Virus record (IMG/VR): IMGVR_UViG_3300025889_000133 | Location: 1-58,968 of that record | Strand: one strand, 5' to 3' | DNA: 58,968 nt | Source: a virus | Shown here: positions 7,461 through 15,710 of the stretch, piece by piece | How the letters are laid out: every line of letters starts with the position of its first letter | Position numbering within the stretch: the first letter of the stretch is position 1 | Position numbers and translations under genes: made by a program | The notes under the pieces: model-generated | The model's database searches: none | The model's input: only the letters and a program-made list of their open reading frames with translations | What the model was told of the DNA's origin: nothing

Positions 7461-7862
7461 TCAGTCCTCGTTGCTGCGGTAGTAGCCGGCGTGCTCGATG
7501 AGGTATGCCTCGGCCATCTCCCGAGTGTACGGATGTAGCGCCGGCTGCGTGTACATGGCAGGCCAGCGGAAGACACTGCGATCCGTGCTGTCATCTGTTG
7601 GTGAGGTGTAGTTGACGGTCACACCAACGCCGGTCTCGGCCTCGTAGGCCGCTTCGTAGACATTCTCCACGTCGAAGTCGCTGAGCAACGCCAGGTCGCG
7701 CGACTCCTCGTCTTCATCGGGCACCAGGCCCTCGTCGACGAGGTGCTCGGCGAAGCCCTCCAGGGTCGACACATCGAAGTAGTTGTAGAGCGCCAGCCGC
7801 AGCTTCTCGGCGGTGATCTCCTCGATGAGCTCGATGAAGTGGTCCTTGTCTCGCAGCTTCAT
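7461..7862 (-). CDS. Acidic hypothetical protein (133 aa)
   Basis: The start at 7862 (MKLRDKDHFI) follows GGGAAGGAGCGAGTC. The sequence is very acidic (EGLVPDEDEESRD) with a C-terminal helical segment (EMAEAYLIEHAGYYR). It lies 5 bases upstream of the ComM-type gene. Its relative at 9760-10029 ends similarly (EMAAEYLSNCEED). Not recognised. Confidence 0.85.
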   Translation of the reverse strand: MKLRDKDHFIELIEEITAEKLRLALYNYFDVSTLEGFAEHLVDEGLVPDEDEESRDLALLSDFDVENVYEAAYEAETGVGVTVNYTSPTDDSTDRSVFRWPAMYTQPALHPYTREMAEAYLIEHAGYYRSNED

Positions 7863-8149
7863 GACTCGCTCCTTCCCATGCGGGTGACCTTCACCTCGAC
7901 GGTGACCTCGACCTCGGCGCGGCTGCCGTCGTCGTCGAAGACGAACATGCCGCCGTTCTCGTCGACGAAGACGGTCTGACCGGCATCGGTAGTCGTGTCC
8001 CAGACACCGTCCCAGTCGACGTCGAAGCCGTTCGACAGCCCGTCGAGGTTGCCCTCCCGCTCGGCTTCGAGCACGGTGGCGTCGGCACCATCCGTGATGT
8101 CGACGAGGATGGGCGCGACTTGGTACATGCCCCGGATGCCTGGCTTCAT
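7859..8149 (-). CDS. Acidic beta-rich protein (96 aa)
   Basis: The start at 8149 has AAGGAGATGAGTC. Many Asp/Gly turns and Val strands (VDWDGVWDTTTDAGQTVFVD, EVEVTVEVKV) suggest a small beta sandwich. ATGA couples it to the next gene. Unknown function. Confidence 0.85.
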   Translation of the reverse strand: MKPGIRGMYQVAPILVDITDGADATVLEAEREGNLDGLSNGFDVDWDGVWDTTTDAGQTVFVDENGGMFVFDDDGSRAEVEVTVEVKVTRMGRSES

Positions 8150-8415
8150 GACTCATCTCCTTCGGATTCAAGTTCACACACAGTCTCGTGGACCTCATCG
8201 AGGCTCATCAGCGTCAGTTCACCCTCGCTGTCGTAGTAGGCCACGTCGACGTCGCCGCAGTCAGCGACTCGGATGGCTGCCAGCGCGTAGCGCAGCGCCA
8301 CCGACAGCTGCGGGGTGACCAGCCCGAGGTCATCCCCCCACTGCACACGGTAGCCCCCGTTGTGGGTGGCGGCGATGAGCACGCACTGCGTGCTGTCGCT
8401 CTCGTGGTAGCTCAT
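8146..8415 (-). CDS. Acidic hypothetical protein (89 aa)
   Basis: The start at 8415 follows AGAGGAGGCTTCGCC. It ends in a run of Glu/Ser/Asp (CELESEGDES). ATGA overlaps join it to both neighbours. Not recognised. Confidence 0.85.
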   Translation of the reverse strand: MSYHESDSTQCVLIAATHNGGYRVQWGDDLGLVTPQLSVALRYALAAIRVADCGDVDVAYYDSEGELTLMSLDEVHETVCELESEGDES

Positions 8416-9116
8416 GGCGAAGCCTCCTCTGAGTCGAGCACGGGCTCGACGGTGAAGCGCAGGCCGTCGCTCATCATCGACTCGACGAAGAACTGCACCT
8501 GCTTGGGGTCAGCGGTGATCTCGCACTCGACGCCGTTCGCGTCGAGCAGGCGCCACTGCGGGCACCTCGCGCCTGCGAGCACGGCGCGCACGCCGCCGAT
8601 GGCAGCCTCGGCCGCCTTCTCAGCGGCGCAGCGGGCCGGCATGAGCAGCTCGCTGATGTCGCCGAAGACGATGTCGGTGAGGCTGCCGCTGTCGCTGACG
8701 CGGGCCTGCACGTAGGTGATGTGGCCATCCCACCAGAGGTGGAGGCTCCACCACCCCGGAGCCGGCGCCAACGGACGCACGCCCATCGCGCGGAAGCTCG
8801 CTGTCGGGTCAGGGTCTGGCAGCGGGTCGGGCCAGGTCTCGCTGGCGTTCATGTACCATGCCTCGCGCGCGTCGGTGAACGCAGCGTGAGGAGACTCGCC
8901 GTAGCCGAGGCAGACGTCGCTGCCGTTGCGCAGTGCGCACATGACGGCGGGCATGAACTCGACGGCGCTCTCGTCGATGAAGCTGTCACGTGCGACGCCG
9001 ACGGCGTCTTCGAGGTCGGCGAGCGCGTCGGCTTCGGTCTCGCCCCAGCCGACCTCATCGGAGACCTCCGACGACATGGCGCGCCACGCCGGGTAGAAGG
9101 AACAGTCTCGGGTCAT
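8412..9116 (-). CDS. Hypothetical protein (234 aa)
   Basis: The start at 9116 follows GAGGTGACACC. The first 50 residues (GETEADALADLEDAVGVARD) resemble a HicB-like partial RNase H fold seen in antitoxins, but I see no partner toxin. The middle is Trp-rich (GWWSLHLWWDGHITYVQARV) and the C-terminus acidic. Only a structural hint, not an assignment. Confidence 0.8.
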   Translation of the reverse strand: MTRDCSFYPAWRAMSSEVSDEVGWGETEADALADLEDAVGVARDSFIDESAVEFMPAVMCALRNGSDVCLGYGESPHAAFTDAREAWYMNASETWPDPLPDPDPTASFRAMGVRPLAPAPGWWSLHLWWDGHITYVQARVSDSGSLTDIVFGDISELLMPARCAAEKAAEAAIGGVRAVLAGARCPQWRLLDANGVECEITADPKQVQFFVESMMSDGLRFTVEPVLDSEEASP

Positions 9117-9120
9117 GGTG

Positions 9121-9756
9121 TCACCTCACGATGGTCTTGACGGTGAAGTCCTCGTCGTTGTCGGCGCGTGCCTCGGCGAAGAGGCGCACCTCCTCCAGCG
9201 AGTCGACGGTGTCCCACAGGGAGCCGTCCCCGTTGAAGAGCTGCCACCGCCGATACGCCTTGGAGCAGGCGGCCACCCGGACCAGCTCCGGCACGAGGCC
9301 GAGCTCGGCGCAGATCTGCTGGAGCAGCCCCTCGTCACCACCGCGCAGCGCGTCGCCGATGGAGGCGAAGCCGGCGTCCGTCACGAGGTAGTACACCTTG
9401 ACGATGTTCACGGCCGGGACGTCGTCGGCGCACTCCGGCGCCAGCCAGTGCTGGTCCTGCGCCTCGGCCCACTCAAGGATCCGCCGCAGCTCGACGATCC
9501 CGTCGCCATCATCGCTGGTGTCGTCAGGCTGCGGCTCGCTCGGCACACCCGGCACCCATGTGCTCACATCGTTCCAGTCCGTCTCCTCGTCGGCGGCCTC
9601 GACGTTCAGGTACTCGAAGTCGATCATGCCGTTGGTGACGGCCTCGCTCATGTCGTTGATGAGCGCTGCTTTGGCCTCGTCCTCGAAGCCCACAGGCACG
9701 GTGACCTCCATGCGGAAGCGCACCACGCAGAAGTCAGTTGGATCTCCGTACTTCAT
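9121..9756 (-). CDS. Acidic hypothetical protein (211 aa)
   Basis: The start at 9756 follows GAGGAGGACTGAGTC. A beta-type N-terminus (CVVRFRMEVTVPVGFEDEAK) recalls small ligand-binding domains repeated in phage hypotheticals. A long acidic linker (residues 70-90) leads to a helical C-terminal half. Not recognised. Confidence 0.85.
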   Translation of the reverse strand: MKYGDPTDFCVVRFRMEVTVPVGFEDEAKAALINDMSEAVTNGMIDFEYLNVEAADEETDWNDVSTWVPGVPSEPQPDDTSDDGDGIVELRRILEWAEAQDQHWLAPECADDVPAVNIVKVYYLVTDAGFASIGDALRGGDEGLLQQICAELGLVPELVRVAACSKAYRRWQLFNGDGSLWDTVDSLEEVRLFAEARADNDEDFTVKTIVR

Positions 9757-9759
9757 GAC

Positions 9760-10029
9760 TCAGTCCTCCTCGCAGTTGCTCAGGTACTCGGCCGCCATCT
9801 CGTCGCTGTAGACGCCGACGAGTTCGTTGCTAACGTCGTCCCAGGTGTGGCCCTCAGCGTCGACGTAGTAGCCGCTGGCCGCCTCGTAGCGCTCGCACAG
9901 CGTCGGTTCCTCCGCACCAGCATCAGCGCCGTCGTAGTACTCCAGCAGGTCGTCGACCTCGCGCCAGATGCCGTCCTTGAGGTAGACGTGGTGTGAGGTG
10001 GGCACCAGCGAGTAGCGAGACTCAGTCAT
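9760..10029 (-). CDS. Acidic hypothetical protein (89 aa)
   Basis: Two adjacent ATG codons (10032, 10029) are possible. GGAG is better spaced from the second, giving MTESRYSLVP. The C-terminus (GVYSDEMAAEYLSNCEED) resembles that of the 7461-7862 product. It overlaps the upstream gene by 8 bases. Unknown function. Confidence 0.8.
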   Translation of the reverse strand: MTESRYSLVPTSHHVYLKDGIWREVDDLLEYYDGADAGAEEPTLCERYEAASGYYVDAEGHTWDDVSNELVGVYSDEMAAEYLSNCEED

Positions 10030-10426
10030 CATCGCTCCGCTGCCCGTCGGCGATAGCCGCTGCTGCGAGTACGGCCCCCACAACCAGCTCGGGGTTCTCA
10101 CCGACCTCTTCGCAAGTCCACATGACCTGCTCCTTCCCGCGAGCATCGTACACGTAGATGGCTGCACCAAACCTGTGAATGTTGCCGTCGGTGGCGATAA
10201 AGCCGCCGTTGGCGAGCTTGACCACCAGGTCGTGCCGGTAGACCTGGGCCAAGCCGGCGGACTTCGCATGTTCCAAGTCAGCGTTGAGCGATGACTCTTC
10301 CAACCAGGCGTCGCACGCCTCGCCGAGGTCGGCCGCTTCGTTGCCTTCGCCGTGCGCGTCGAACCATGCGGCGCACAGCGAGATGAGGCTTCGGGTTTCC
10401 TTTAGGGTAGTGCGATTTGCAGACAT
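10022..10426 (-). CDS. Hypothetical protein (134 aa)
   Basis: The start at 10426 (MSANRTTLKE) follows GAGGAGGAGGACTGACACC, a very strong site. It has a helical N-terminus and a beta-rich middle (GGFIATDGNIHRFGAAIYVY). Not recognised. Confidence 0.85.
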   Translation of the reverse strand: MSANRTTLKETRSLISLCAAWFDAHGEGNEAADLGEACDAWLEESSLNADLEHAKSAGLAQVYRHDLVVKLANGGFIATDGNIHRFGAAIYVYDARGKEQVMWTCEEVGENPELVVGAVLAAAAIADGQRSDDD

Positions 10427-10430
10427 GGTG

Positions 10431-10736
10431 TCAGTCCTCCTCCTCGTCGTCGTTGAGGAGCGCCTCGACGAAGCGCTCCATGGCGTCCAGGCCGAAGTGC
10501 TCCACGAGCTCATCGGAGAGGCCGCAGTTGTTGTTCACGAGCTTCTCCTTCACACGAGCGCAGCGCTCGTTGTCGTCGATCATCGGTTTGACGCCGAGCT
10601 CCTTGCACGCCTCCAGGTAGGCGTCGGCGAGGTCGGCCCACTCGGGGTCGCCCTTCGGCACCAGATGGCCCTCGTCGCTGATGAGGCCGCCCGTGGCCTC
10701 GATGGCGTCTCGCAGCATGTGCAGTGCTTCGCTCAT
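10431..10736 (-). CDS. Helical acidic protein (101 aa)
   Basis: The start at 10736 (MSEALHMLRD) is chosen over the GTG at 10745, because GAGGAGTG lies about 9 bases from the ATG. Helical segments dominate, ending in LLNDDEEED. Not recognised. Confidence 0.8.
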   Translation of the reverse strand: MSEALHMLRDAIEATGGLISDEGHLVPKGDPEWADLADAYLEACKELGVKPMIDDNERCARVKEKLVNNNCGLSDELVEHFGLDAMERFVEALLNDDEEED

Positions 10737-10741
10737 GGCAG

Positions 10742-11032
10742 TCACTCCTCGTTGTAGCAGAGCGCCGCTTCAGTGCAGCAGCGCTCGTAGTGGACGCCGG
10801 TCACCCGGTGCACGCTCAAGCCGCGGTCGTCACTCCACAGCTCGTCGATCCACTCGAGCGCGGAGCAGATGGCGTCATCGCAGCAGTCGTCGAAGACGTA
10901 GACGTCGACGCAGGTGCCGTCCTGCGTCATTCCGTAGACACGCCAGAGCGGGCGCTCGCCCGGGAACCAGCGGGTGTTGATGAGGCTGACGGTCACGCCG
11001 CCGAGGATGAGAGTGGTCTCTCCGTAGATCAT
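10742..11032 (-). CDS. Hypothetical protein (96 aa)
   Basis: The start at 11032 (MIYGETTLIL) follows GAGGAGGTTTCGCC. Strand-rich with several Cys (FDDCCDDAICSAL, ERCCTEAALC). ATGA joins it to the upstream gene. Unknown function. Confidence 0.85.
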   Translation of the reverse strand: MIYGETTLILGGVTVSLINTRWFPGERPLWRVYGMTQDGTCVDVYVFDDCCDDAICSALEWIDELWSDDRGLSVHRVTGVHYERCCTEAALCYNEE

Positions 11033-11334
11033 GGCGAAACCTCCTCGCTCAGGAAGATCTCTTCGTAGGCGGACCACACGAGGTAGTAGCAGCGGCGCCC
11101 CTTCCACTTCGAGCGGTAGTAGGCGACGTGCCAGTCGCTCTTGAGCCGGAGCCCGCCGCGCTGGTTGCCGATGTCGTAGCCGTGGTCGGCAGCCCAGGCG
11201 TCGAGCTCGTCTCCGCCCACAGCCTTGCGGAAGGTGGTGTAGGTCACGTCGACGGACTGCTCCGTCATGTCGTGCAGCGCTGGTACCTGGCTCTTCGTGA
11301 GCCCCGCGCAGTTGGTGTAGTACTGGTAGCCCAT
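11029..11334 (-). CDS. Hypothetical protein (101 aa)
   Basis: The start at 11334 (MGYQYYTNCA) follows GAGGAGGAGTGACCTC. It is basic in the middle, with an aromatic cluster KGRRCYYLVWSAYEEIF. Related YYLV clusters occur in the products at 12672-13172 and 9121-9756. Not recognised. Confidence 0.85.
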   Translation of the reverse strand: MGYQYYTNCAGLTKSQVPALHDMTEQSVDVTYTTFRKAVGGDELDAWAADHGYDIGNQRGGLRLKSDWHVAYYRSKWKGRRCYYLVWSAYEEIFLSEEVSP

Positions 11335-11338
11335 GAGG

Positions 11339-11713
11339 TCACTCCTCCTCGTTGGTGGCGCAGGTGTCGCAGAGGCCGGGCTCTTTGTAGGGGCGCACGG
11401 CGAAGCTCTCAGCGCCGCAGCCGGGGCAGTGCGCGCGATGCTCCACAATGCCGCACTCCGCCAGCAGGTCACGCAGCCGCGCCTCGGTGTCGCCCTCGAG
11501 CACGAAGGTGTCGGTCGCGAAGCCCGGCCCGCCTGCCCCCCCGGCGGCTCCGGGCCGCACAGCGCCGGCTTCCATCAGGTCGAGGACTCCACGCAAGTAG
11601 GAGTGGATGCGGCCTTCAGGGTCGGCGGGCAGCGTGCCCTCGCGAGGACTGCCGCTGATCCGCACAAGCAGTACTGGAGTGATGGTGAATCGCACGTCGT
11701 CGATGTTGCTCAT
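11339..11713 (-). CDS. Protein with C-terminal zinc ribbon (124 aa)
   Basis: The start at 11713 (MSNIDDVRFT) follows GGAAGG. The N-terminal 80 residues are mixed alpha/beta with an Ala/Gly-rich loop. Near the C-terminus, CPGC and CDTC (about residues 96-119) form a zinc ribbon. The start overlaps as ATGA the stop of the restored frame of the upstream gene (see 11763-12305). Unknown role. Confidence 0.85.
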   Translation of the reverse strand: MSNIDDVRFTITPVLLVRISGSPREGTLPADPEGRIHSYLRGVLDLMEAGAVRPGAAGGAGGPGFATDTFVLEGDTEARLRDLLAECGIVEHRAHCPGCGAESFAVRPYKEPGLCDTCATNEEE

Positions 11714-11762
11714 GGCGAAGCCTTCCTTCGGGGTGGGCGGCAGCCGGAGTAGTTGGCTGCCA

Positions 11763-12305
11763 TCAGGTGATCTTCGAAGCTCCAGCCGATGGCCGCAGCC
11801 AGGCAGGCCCGCTGTCTCGGTGGAACAGAGGGATGGTGAACGTGTCCTCCGCGTCACCGTGCAGGGGCCGCACGACGATCGCCACCGCATCGGGCTCGAC
11901 GCGGAGCACGACACGGTCGGTGCAGAACCCGTAGTCACCGCATGTCTCGAGCGCATCGAGATCCTCTCGCGTGGCCTCGATGGTGCGCCACTCGCCGTCC
12001 GGGATCTGGTCCGTGTCCTCCGCGTCACCGTGCAGTCGGATGGCCAAGCGGAGGAGGTCCATCCGGCCCACCGAGGAGGTGGGGATGTCACGCGCGAGGT
12101 ACTCGACCTCGTACATGTTGAGGCACCAGTAGTCGGCGGCGTCGGGCTTGATCTCCATGGCCGCGAGGGTCGGCATGGCCGTGGCCACCATCGAGTCGAA
12201 GTCGGACAGGAGGCCCGACGCGGGGAGATCATCGGCGACGACGAGAAGCAGGGTGTCCCCGTTCTCGTTGGTGTGGGCGATGAAGTGCATCTTGCCCTCA
12301 GGCAT
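11763..12305 (-). CDS. Hypothetical protein, apparent C-terminal frameshift (180 aa as read)
   Basis: The start at 12305 (MPEGKMHFIA) follows AGGAG. In the given frame it ends FHRDSGPAWLRPSAGASKIT at 11763. Shifting frame after about 11815 gives RQRACLAAAIGWSFEDHL and then NYSGCRPPRR, which matches the end of its neighbour at 12298-12675 (RQRADALAAAIGWPVRALFE, NYRPSRP). The shifted frame would stop at 11710, restoring the ATGA overlap with the next gene. A 1-base loss (or 2-base gain) near 11810-11820 would explain it. LHGDAEDT occurs twice, encoded by identical 24-base copies (11841-11864 and 12012-12035). Confidence 0.75.
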   Translation of the reverse strand: MPEGKMHFIAHTNENGDTLLLVVADDLPASGLLSDFDSMVATAMPTLAAMEIKPDAADYWCLNMYEVEYLARDIPTSSVGRMDLLRLAIRLHGDAEDTDQIPDGEWRTIEATREDLDALETCGDYGFCTDRVVLRVEPDAVAIVVRPLHGDAEDTFTIPLFHRDSGPAWLRPSAGASKIT

Positions 12306-12675
12306 GGCGTGACTCCTGTTGCATTGGCCTCGAGGGCCGGTAGTTCTCGAACGGCTCGAACAGTGCCCTGACTGGCCAGCCGATGGCGGCCGCCAGCGCG
12401 TCTGCACGCTGACGCAGCCAGGCCTCCTCGAAGCCGGCGTCGTTCTCGACGGCTTGGCTCAGGGGCCAGACGGCGCTGCCGGTGAGACGCAACGTGCCCT
12501 TCACCTCGGCGTCGTCCGGGTCGAGACCGACGACGGTGACGAAGGTCTCGGTGCCGTAGCCGCGCACCCGACGGCGGATGGTGCGCGCGGCGAGCAAGGT
12601 GCCTCGGGGGCAATAGCTGCCGGTGCCAAGGTAGCACCGACCGATGGTGACGTAGCCTCGGGCGAAGTCGGTCAT
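12298..12675 (-). CDS. Hypothetical protein with IGWP-type C-terminus (125 aa)
   Basis: The start at 12675 (MTDFARGYVT) follows GGGAG. The N-terminal half is beta-rich, with YGTETFVTVVGLDPDDAEVK. The C-terminus ADALAAAIGWPVRALFEPFE is shared with the 12672-13172 product and with the out-of-frame end of the 11763-12305 gene, so the three are probably tandem relatives. It overlaps its downstream neighbour by 8 bases. Confidence 0.85.
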   Translation of the reverse strand: MTDFARGYVTIGRCYLGTGSYCPRGTLLAARTIRRRVRGYGTETFVTVVGLDPDDAEVKGTLRLTGSAVWPLSQAVENDAGFEEAWLRQRADALAAAIGWPVRALFEPFENYRPSRPMQQESRHA

Positions 12676-13172
12676 CGCATGCTCCCGTGTGGGTAGGTGA
12701 CGGTCACGTCGCAGAAGCGACGCACGAGCAGCGCCTCGAACGGCCAGCCCATGATCTCGGCGACTCGCTTCGCGCGCTCCTCGACGCCGCCAGCTCCTGC
12801 CCACCAGAGGCCGCCGACGCCGTCCTCGGCGCGGTCACGCACCGATGTCAGCGGCACGCCGGCGAGGTCTTCCCCGCGCACCCAGCCCTCCGCCGTCGTG
12901 CCGTCCGGTCCCTTGCCGTAGATCTTGAGTCGCGTCTTCGGCCCCACGAAGCGCTCGTGCTGGCGGCTGATGCTCTCAACCACGATGATGGACCCGGCCG
13001 GCGCCCAGTGGCCGTAGTGCCTGTCGTGCACCCACGCGGCCTCGACGAGGTAGTAGCAGCGGGCGTACTCCTTCTCGGGGTCCGGGTAGGTCGGGGTCGC
13101 GAAGGCCGCCTCGATGGCCGCCTTGGCCTTCGCTTCGGCGCGCTCCTCTGCACGGCGTTGACGCGGCGTCAT
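12672..13172 (-). CDS. Hypothetical protein, related to its neighbour (166 aa)
   Basis: The start at 13172 follows GGCGGAGGCATC. A charged helical N-terminus (residues 1-25, Ala/Arg/Glu) leads to YARCYYLVEAAWVHDRHYGH and a C-terminal ERAKRVAEIMGWPFEALL like that of 12298-12675. ATGA overlaps join it to both sides. Not recognised. Confidence 0.85.
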   Translation of the reverse strand: MTPRQRRAEERAEAKAKAAIEAAFATPTYPDPEKEYARCYYLVEAAWVHDRHYGHWAPAGSIIVVESISRQHERFVGPKTRLKIYGKGPDGTTAEGWVRGEDLAGVPLTSVRDRAEDGVGGLWWAGAGGVEERAKRVAEIMGWPFEALLVRRFCDVTVTYPHGSMR

Positions 13173-13564
13173 GATGCCTCCGCCTGCATCATCTCGATGC
13201 CTCGCTGCTGGGTCGCCCGCGTCGACTCGACGAGGGCCTCGAAGGTCGCGCGCCGGGTGATCCCGCGGTTCTGCCCCATGAAGCGGGAGCGGCGGGGGCC
13301 GCGCTCGTACTCCTCCCGGTAGACGCCGTACTCGGAGCCGATGCCGGCCTCGAACCAGAGCTTGAGCCCAGGCGCGTCGAGGTAGACCTCACCTGACACT
13401 GCGACGCCACCGGCGTTGAAGCGCACCTTGACCGGGCCCTGCAGCTCCTTGCCGAGAGCACGGGCGACGCGCAGCCCCTCCTTCTTCCACGCCTCCTTGG
13501 CGTGCGCGTCGTAGCCAGAGCGCGCCTTGTCCATCAGGTCGAAGAGCTTGTCAAGATCGTACAT
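13169..13564 (-). CDS. Hypothetical protein (131 aa)
   Basis: The start at 13564 (MYDLDKLFDL) is preceded by AAGGACTGACACC. Helical N-terminal third, beta middle (VKVRFNAGGVAVSGEVYLDA), basic C-terminal third. Not recognised. Confidence 0.85.
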   Translation of the reverse strand: MYDLDKLFDLMDKARSGYDAHAKEAWKKEGLRVARALGKELQGPVKVRFNAGGVAVSGEVYLDAPGLKLWFEAGIGSEYGVYREEYERGPRRSRFMGQNRGITRRATFEALVESTRATQQRGIEMMQAEAS

Positions 13565-13568
13565 GGTG

Positions 13569-13925
13569 TCAGTCCTTCAGGTTGGGGTGGCGGTAGTACA
13601 CGTCGCGGCCGCCGTGGCGGTTCTTTCGCGCCTCGTCGACAAGCAGGATGCAGTCGTCGAGCAGGCCCTGCCCGCCGTAGCTGCGGCTGTTGTGGACCAC
13701 GAGCGGGATCTTCACCCGCCCTGTGCTCCGACCGACGTAGCCGACTACGACGTCGCCCCAGAGCTGGCCCGTCTTCGGATCGCCGTAGTGGAAGCGCATG
13801 CGCTCCCCGACGCATCCCACGCTCTTGCGGTGACGCTGCCAGAGGCGCAGCAGCAGTGCCCGCAGACGCGGCGGCGTGTCCTTGCAGAACCACATCTCGT
13901 TCTCGTAGGCTTCGCGCTCGATCAT
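13569..13925 (-). CDS. Basic hypothetical protein (118 aa)
   Basis: The start at 13925 (MIEREAYENE) follows GGAGGACTGAC. Arg/Leu-rich helix (RLRALLLRLWQRHRKS), then beta segments (VVVGYVGRSTGRVKIPLVVH). It could bind nucleic acid, judged only from charge. Not recognised. Confidence 0.85.
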   Translation of the reverse strand: MIEREAYENEMWFCKDTPPRLRALLLRLWQRHRKSVGCVGERMRFHYGDPKTGQLWGDVVVGYVGRSTGRVKIPLVVHNSRSYGGQGLLDDCILLVDEARKNRHGGRDVYYRHPNLKD

Positions 13926-13926
13926 G

Positions 13927-14601
13927 TCAGTCCTCCAGGCCGAGCAGGAAGCGCGCCTGCGCCTCCATCCCGGCGTTGTTGATGTCGGCAGCCTCGGCCG
14001 CCTTGGCGTCGTGGACGCGCTCGTCGAGGATCTCCTGCATCTCCTCGTCGTTGCTGTAGTCGTCGAGCGAGCCGCGCAGGTCGGCGAGGTAGGTGCCGAT
14101 GCGCTCCTCATCGGAGGGCTCCGACGGCGGCTGCCGAAGCGAGGCGCGGCGCTCCATCAACCACGAGCTGGTCGAACACCACTCGATGTCGTCCTTGGTG
14201 ATGAAGCAGGCGCAGCCACCGAACTCGCCCTGTCGCATCTTCGAGCAGGTGACCGCCGCTTCGACCTCGATGAAGGTTGTCTCCAGGAAAGGCAGCCACT
14301 GCCGGAGCACCTCGGCATGCTCGCAGCCGAAGCCGTTCTCGAAGTAGGCGTAGTCCTCGCCGTCGCCTTCGAGGCAGTAGGTGATGTCGGAGAATGCCTG
14401 CTCGTAGTCGTCGTACAGGCAGGCGTCGCCGTCGTTGTAGTCGACCCAGTCGGCGAGGATGAGCCCGAGATCCTGCGCCTCGCGCAGCACCTCGATGTCG
14501 TGGTACGCTCCTCGACAGAGCTTGGCAGCCACCTGGCGGTGCGCCTCGCTGGTCCACTTCAGGTACGGGCTCACGGTTGCTTGCGAATAGTTGTCGGCCA
14601 T
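13927..14601 (-). CDS. Acidic hypothetical protein (224 aa)
   Basis: It begins MADNYSQATV and is strongly acidic throughout, with aromatic clusters (WVDYNDGDACLYDDYEQAFS) and several Cys in the middle. Such acidic phage proteins sometimes mimic DNA, but nothing here proves that. The start has GAGGAGTAGACG upstream. Confidence 0.85.
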   Translation of the reverse strand: MADNYSQATVSPYLKWTSEAHRQVAAKLCRGAYHDIEVLREAQDLGLILADWVDYNDGDACLYDDYEQAFSDITYCLEGDGEDYAYFENGFGCEHAEVLRQWLPFLETTFIEVEAAVTCSKMRQGEFGGCACFITKDDIEWCSTSSWLMERRASLRQPPSEPSDEERIGTYLADLRGSLDDYSNDEEMQEILDERVHDAKAAEAADINNAGMEAQARFLLGLED

Positions 14602-14604
14602 CGT

Positions 14605-14922
14605 CTACTCCTCAGTTGGGTTGGTGGTTGGTGCATCAGGCGCAGCGCTCGGCCAGCGAAGCGCCCGGAGCTGCATGTTGCAGCCAGTCGCGATGCGCAG
14701 CGGCACCTTGGCGACGAAGTAGCCAGGCGCCATCGACGGCATCGCCACGCTGCCGATGCTGCCGTCGTAGATCGTGTTCACGCCGTCCTCGCTGACGTGC
14801 TCGAGGTAGTCGTCGAAGTTCGTCGTGAGGTAGACTCGACAGTCGACGTGCAGCGTCGCAGGCTTCGCGCCGGCTGACGGCCCGTAGACGTCGAGGGTTG
14901 CGGTCATGCTGTGCCAGGGCAT
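14605..14922 (-). CDS. Hypothetical protein (105 aa)
   Basis: The start at 14922 overlaps the upstream stop as TGATG, with GGGAGG 9 bases before it. An ATG at 14907 is possible but poorly placed. Beta-rich N-terminal 80 residues and a Pro/Thr-rich tail. Not recognised. Confidence 0.8.
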   Translation of the reverse strand: MPWHSMTATLDVYGPSAGAKPATLHVDCRVYLTTNFDDYLEHVSEDGVNTIYDGSIGSVAMPSMAPGYFVAKVPLRIATGCNMQLRALRWPSAAPDAPTTNPTEE

Positions 14923-15398
14923 CAGTGCCAGCCTCCCGTTGCTTCGATCTCGGCCGTCTCGTCCCAGAAGCGCAGCGACTCATCGTCTGGCTCGTCGACC
15001 GAGGCCTTGCCGGTGACCCGACCGATGATCGGCACCAGCGGCTCACCAAGGCCAGCCTGGCGCTCACGCACCAGCCAGCTCCCGAAGACCTCGCCGTAGT
15101 CGACGCCATCCGCGTCACCAGCATCGAACTTGCAGATGTCCTCGCGCAGACGTTCGAGCCACTCGGGCTCCTCGTCGGGCGCGCAGCCGTCGAGCCAGAG
15201 CTCGTAGAAGGCGAGGCTCGTCAGGCGCTGGGCGCTGCACCAGGTGAAGGCGCGATCCGGCGAGCAGGCGAAGGCGGCACGCAGCTGCGGCCAGAGCTCG
15301 GGGGGCACCGCGTGCTGTCGGAGCCAGCTCTCATTGTCCTTGCGCTGCCCCCAGTAGGGGAAGTCGAGCAGGTCGAACTCGATGCGGTAGAAGATCAT
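14922..15398 (-). CDS. Hypothetical protein (158 aa)
   Basis: The start at 15398 (MIFYRIEFDL) follows CCGAGGTGAGTC. Aromatic N-terminus and an acidic, Trp-containing helical body (PEWLERLREDICKFDAGDAD). ATGA overlap with the upstream gene. Not recognised. Confidence 0.85.
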   Translation of the reverse strand: MIFYRIEFDLLDFPYWGQRKDNESWLRQHAVPPELWPQLRAAFACSPDRAFTWCSAQRLTSLAFYELWLDGCAPDEEPEWLERLREDICKFDAGDADGVDYGEVFGSWLVRERQAGLGEPLVPIIGRVTGKASVDEPDDESLRFWDETAEIEATGGWH

Positions 15399-15709
15399 GA
15401 CTCACCTCGGATGCGGCGCGCGGCCGCCTTGAGCACACAGACTCGCTCAGCCAGGGTCGTGCCGTTCCAGCCCGTGGCTTGACAGACCAAGCGGGCGGCG
15501 TTGCTGTTGATCAGCGTGTCGGCCAGACGATCCCACTCGCGCAGCGGGATGTCGTTGAAGTGCGGGTCGGCACTGGCCTTGACGCGCTCGGCGCCGATGC
15601 GACGTGACACCATATCAACCACGACAGCGTTCACGAACTGGTCGTAGTAGTCGTCGTGCGAGACGAGGCGGTTCATGTAGTCGGCGCGGGTGAAGCGAAG
15701 CTCAGACAT
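15395..15709 (-). CDS. Hypothetical protein (104 aa)
   Basis: It begins MSELRFTRADYMNRLVSHDD and looks fully helical. The ribosome site is weak (GGGGTACTGAC). It is common in size and style for phage early proteins. Not recognised. Confidence 0.8.
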   Translation of the reverse strand: MSELRFTRADYMNRLVSHDDYYDQFVNAVVVDMVSRRIGAERVKASADPHFNDIPLREWDRLADTLINSNAARLVCQATGWNGTTLAERVCVLKAAARRIRGES

Positions 15710-15710
15710 G

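Noticed and set aside
8412-9116. HicB-type antitoxin of a toxin-antitoxin pair
   Set aside because: Only a short helical segment recalls HicB; no HicA-like toxin is adjacent on either side.
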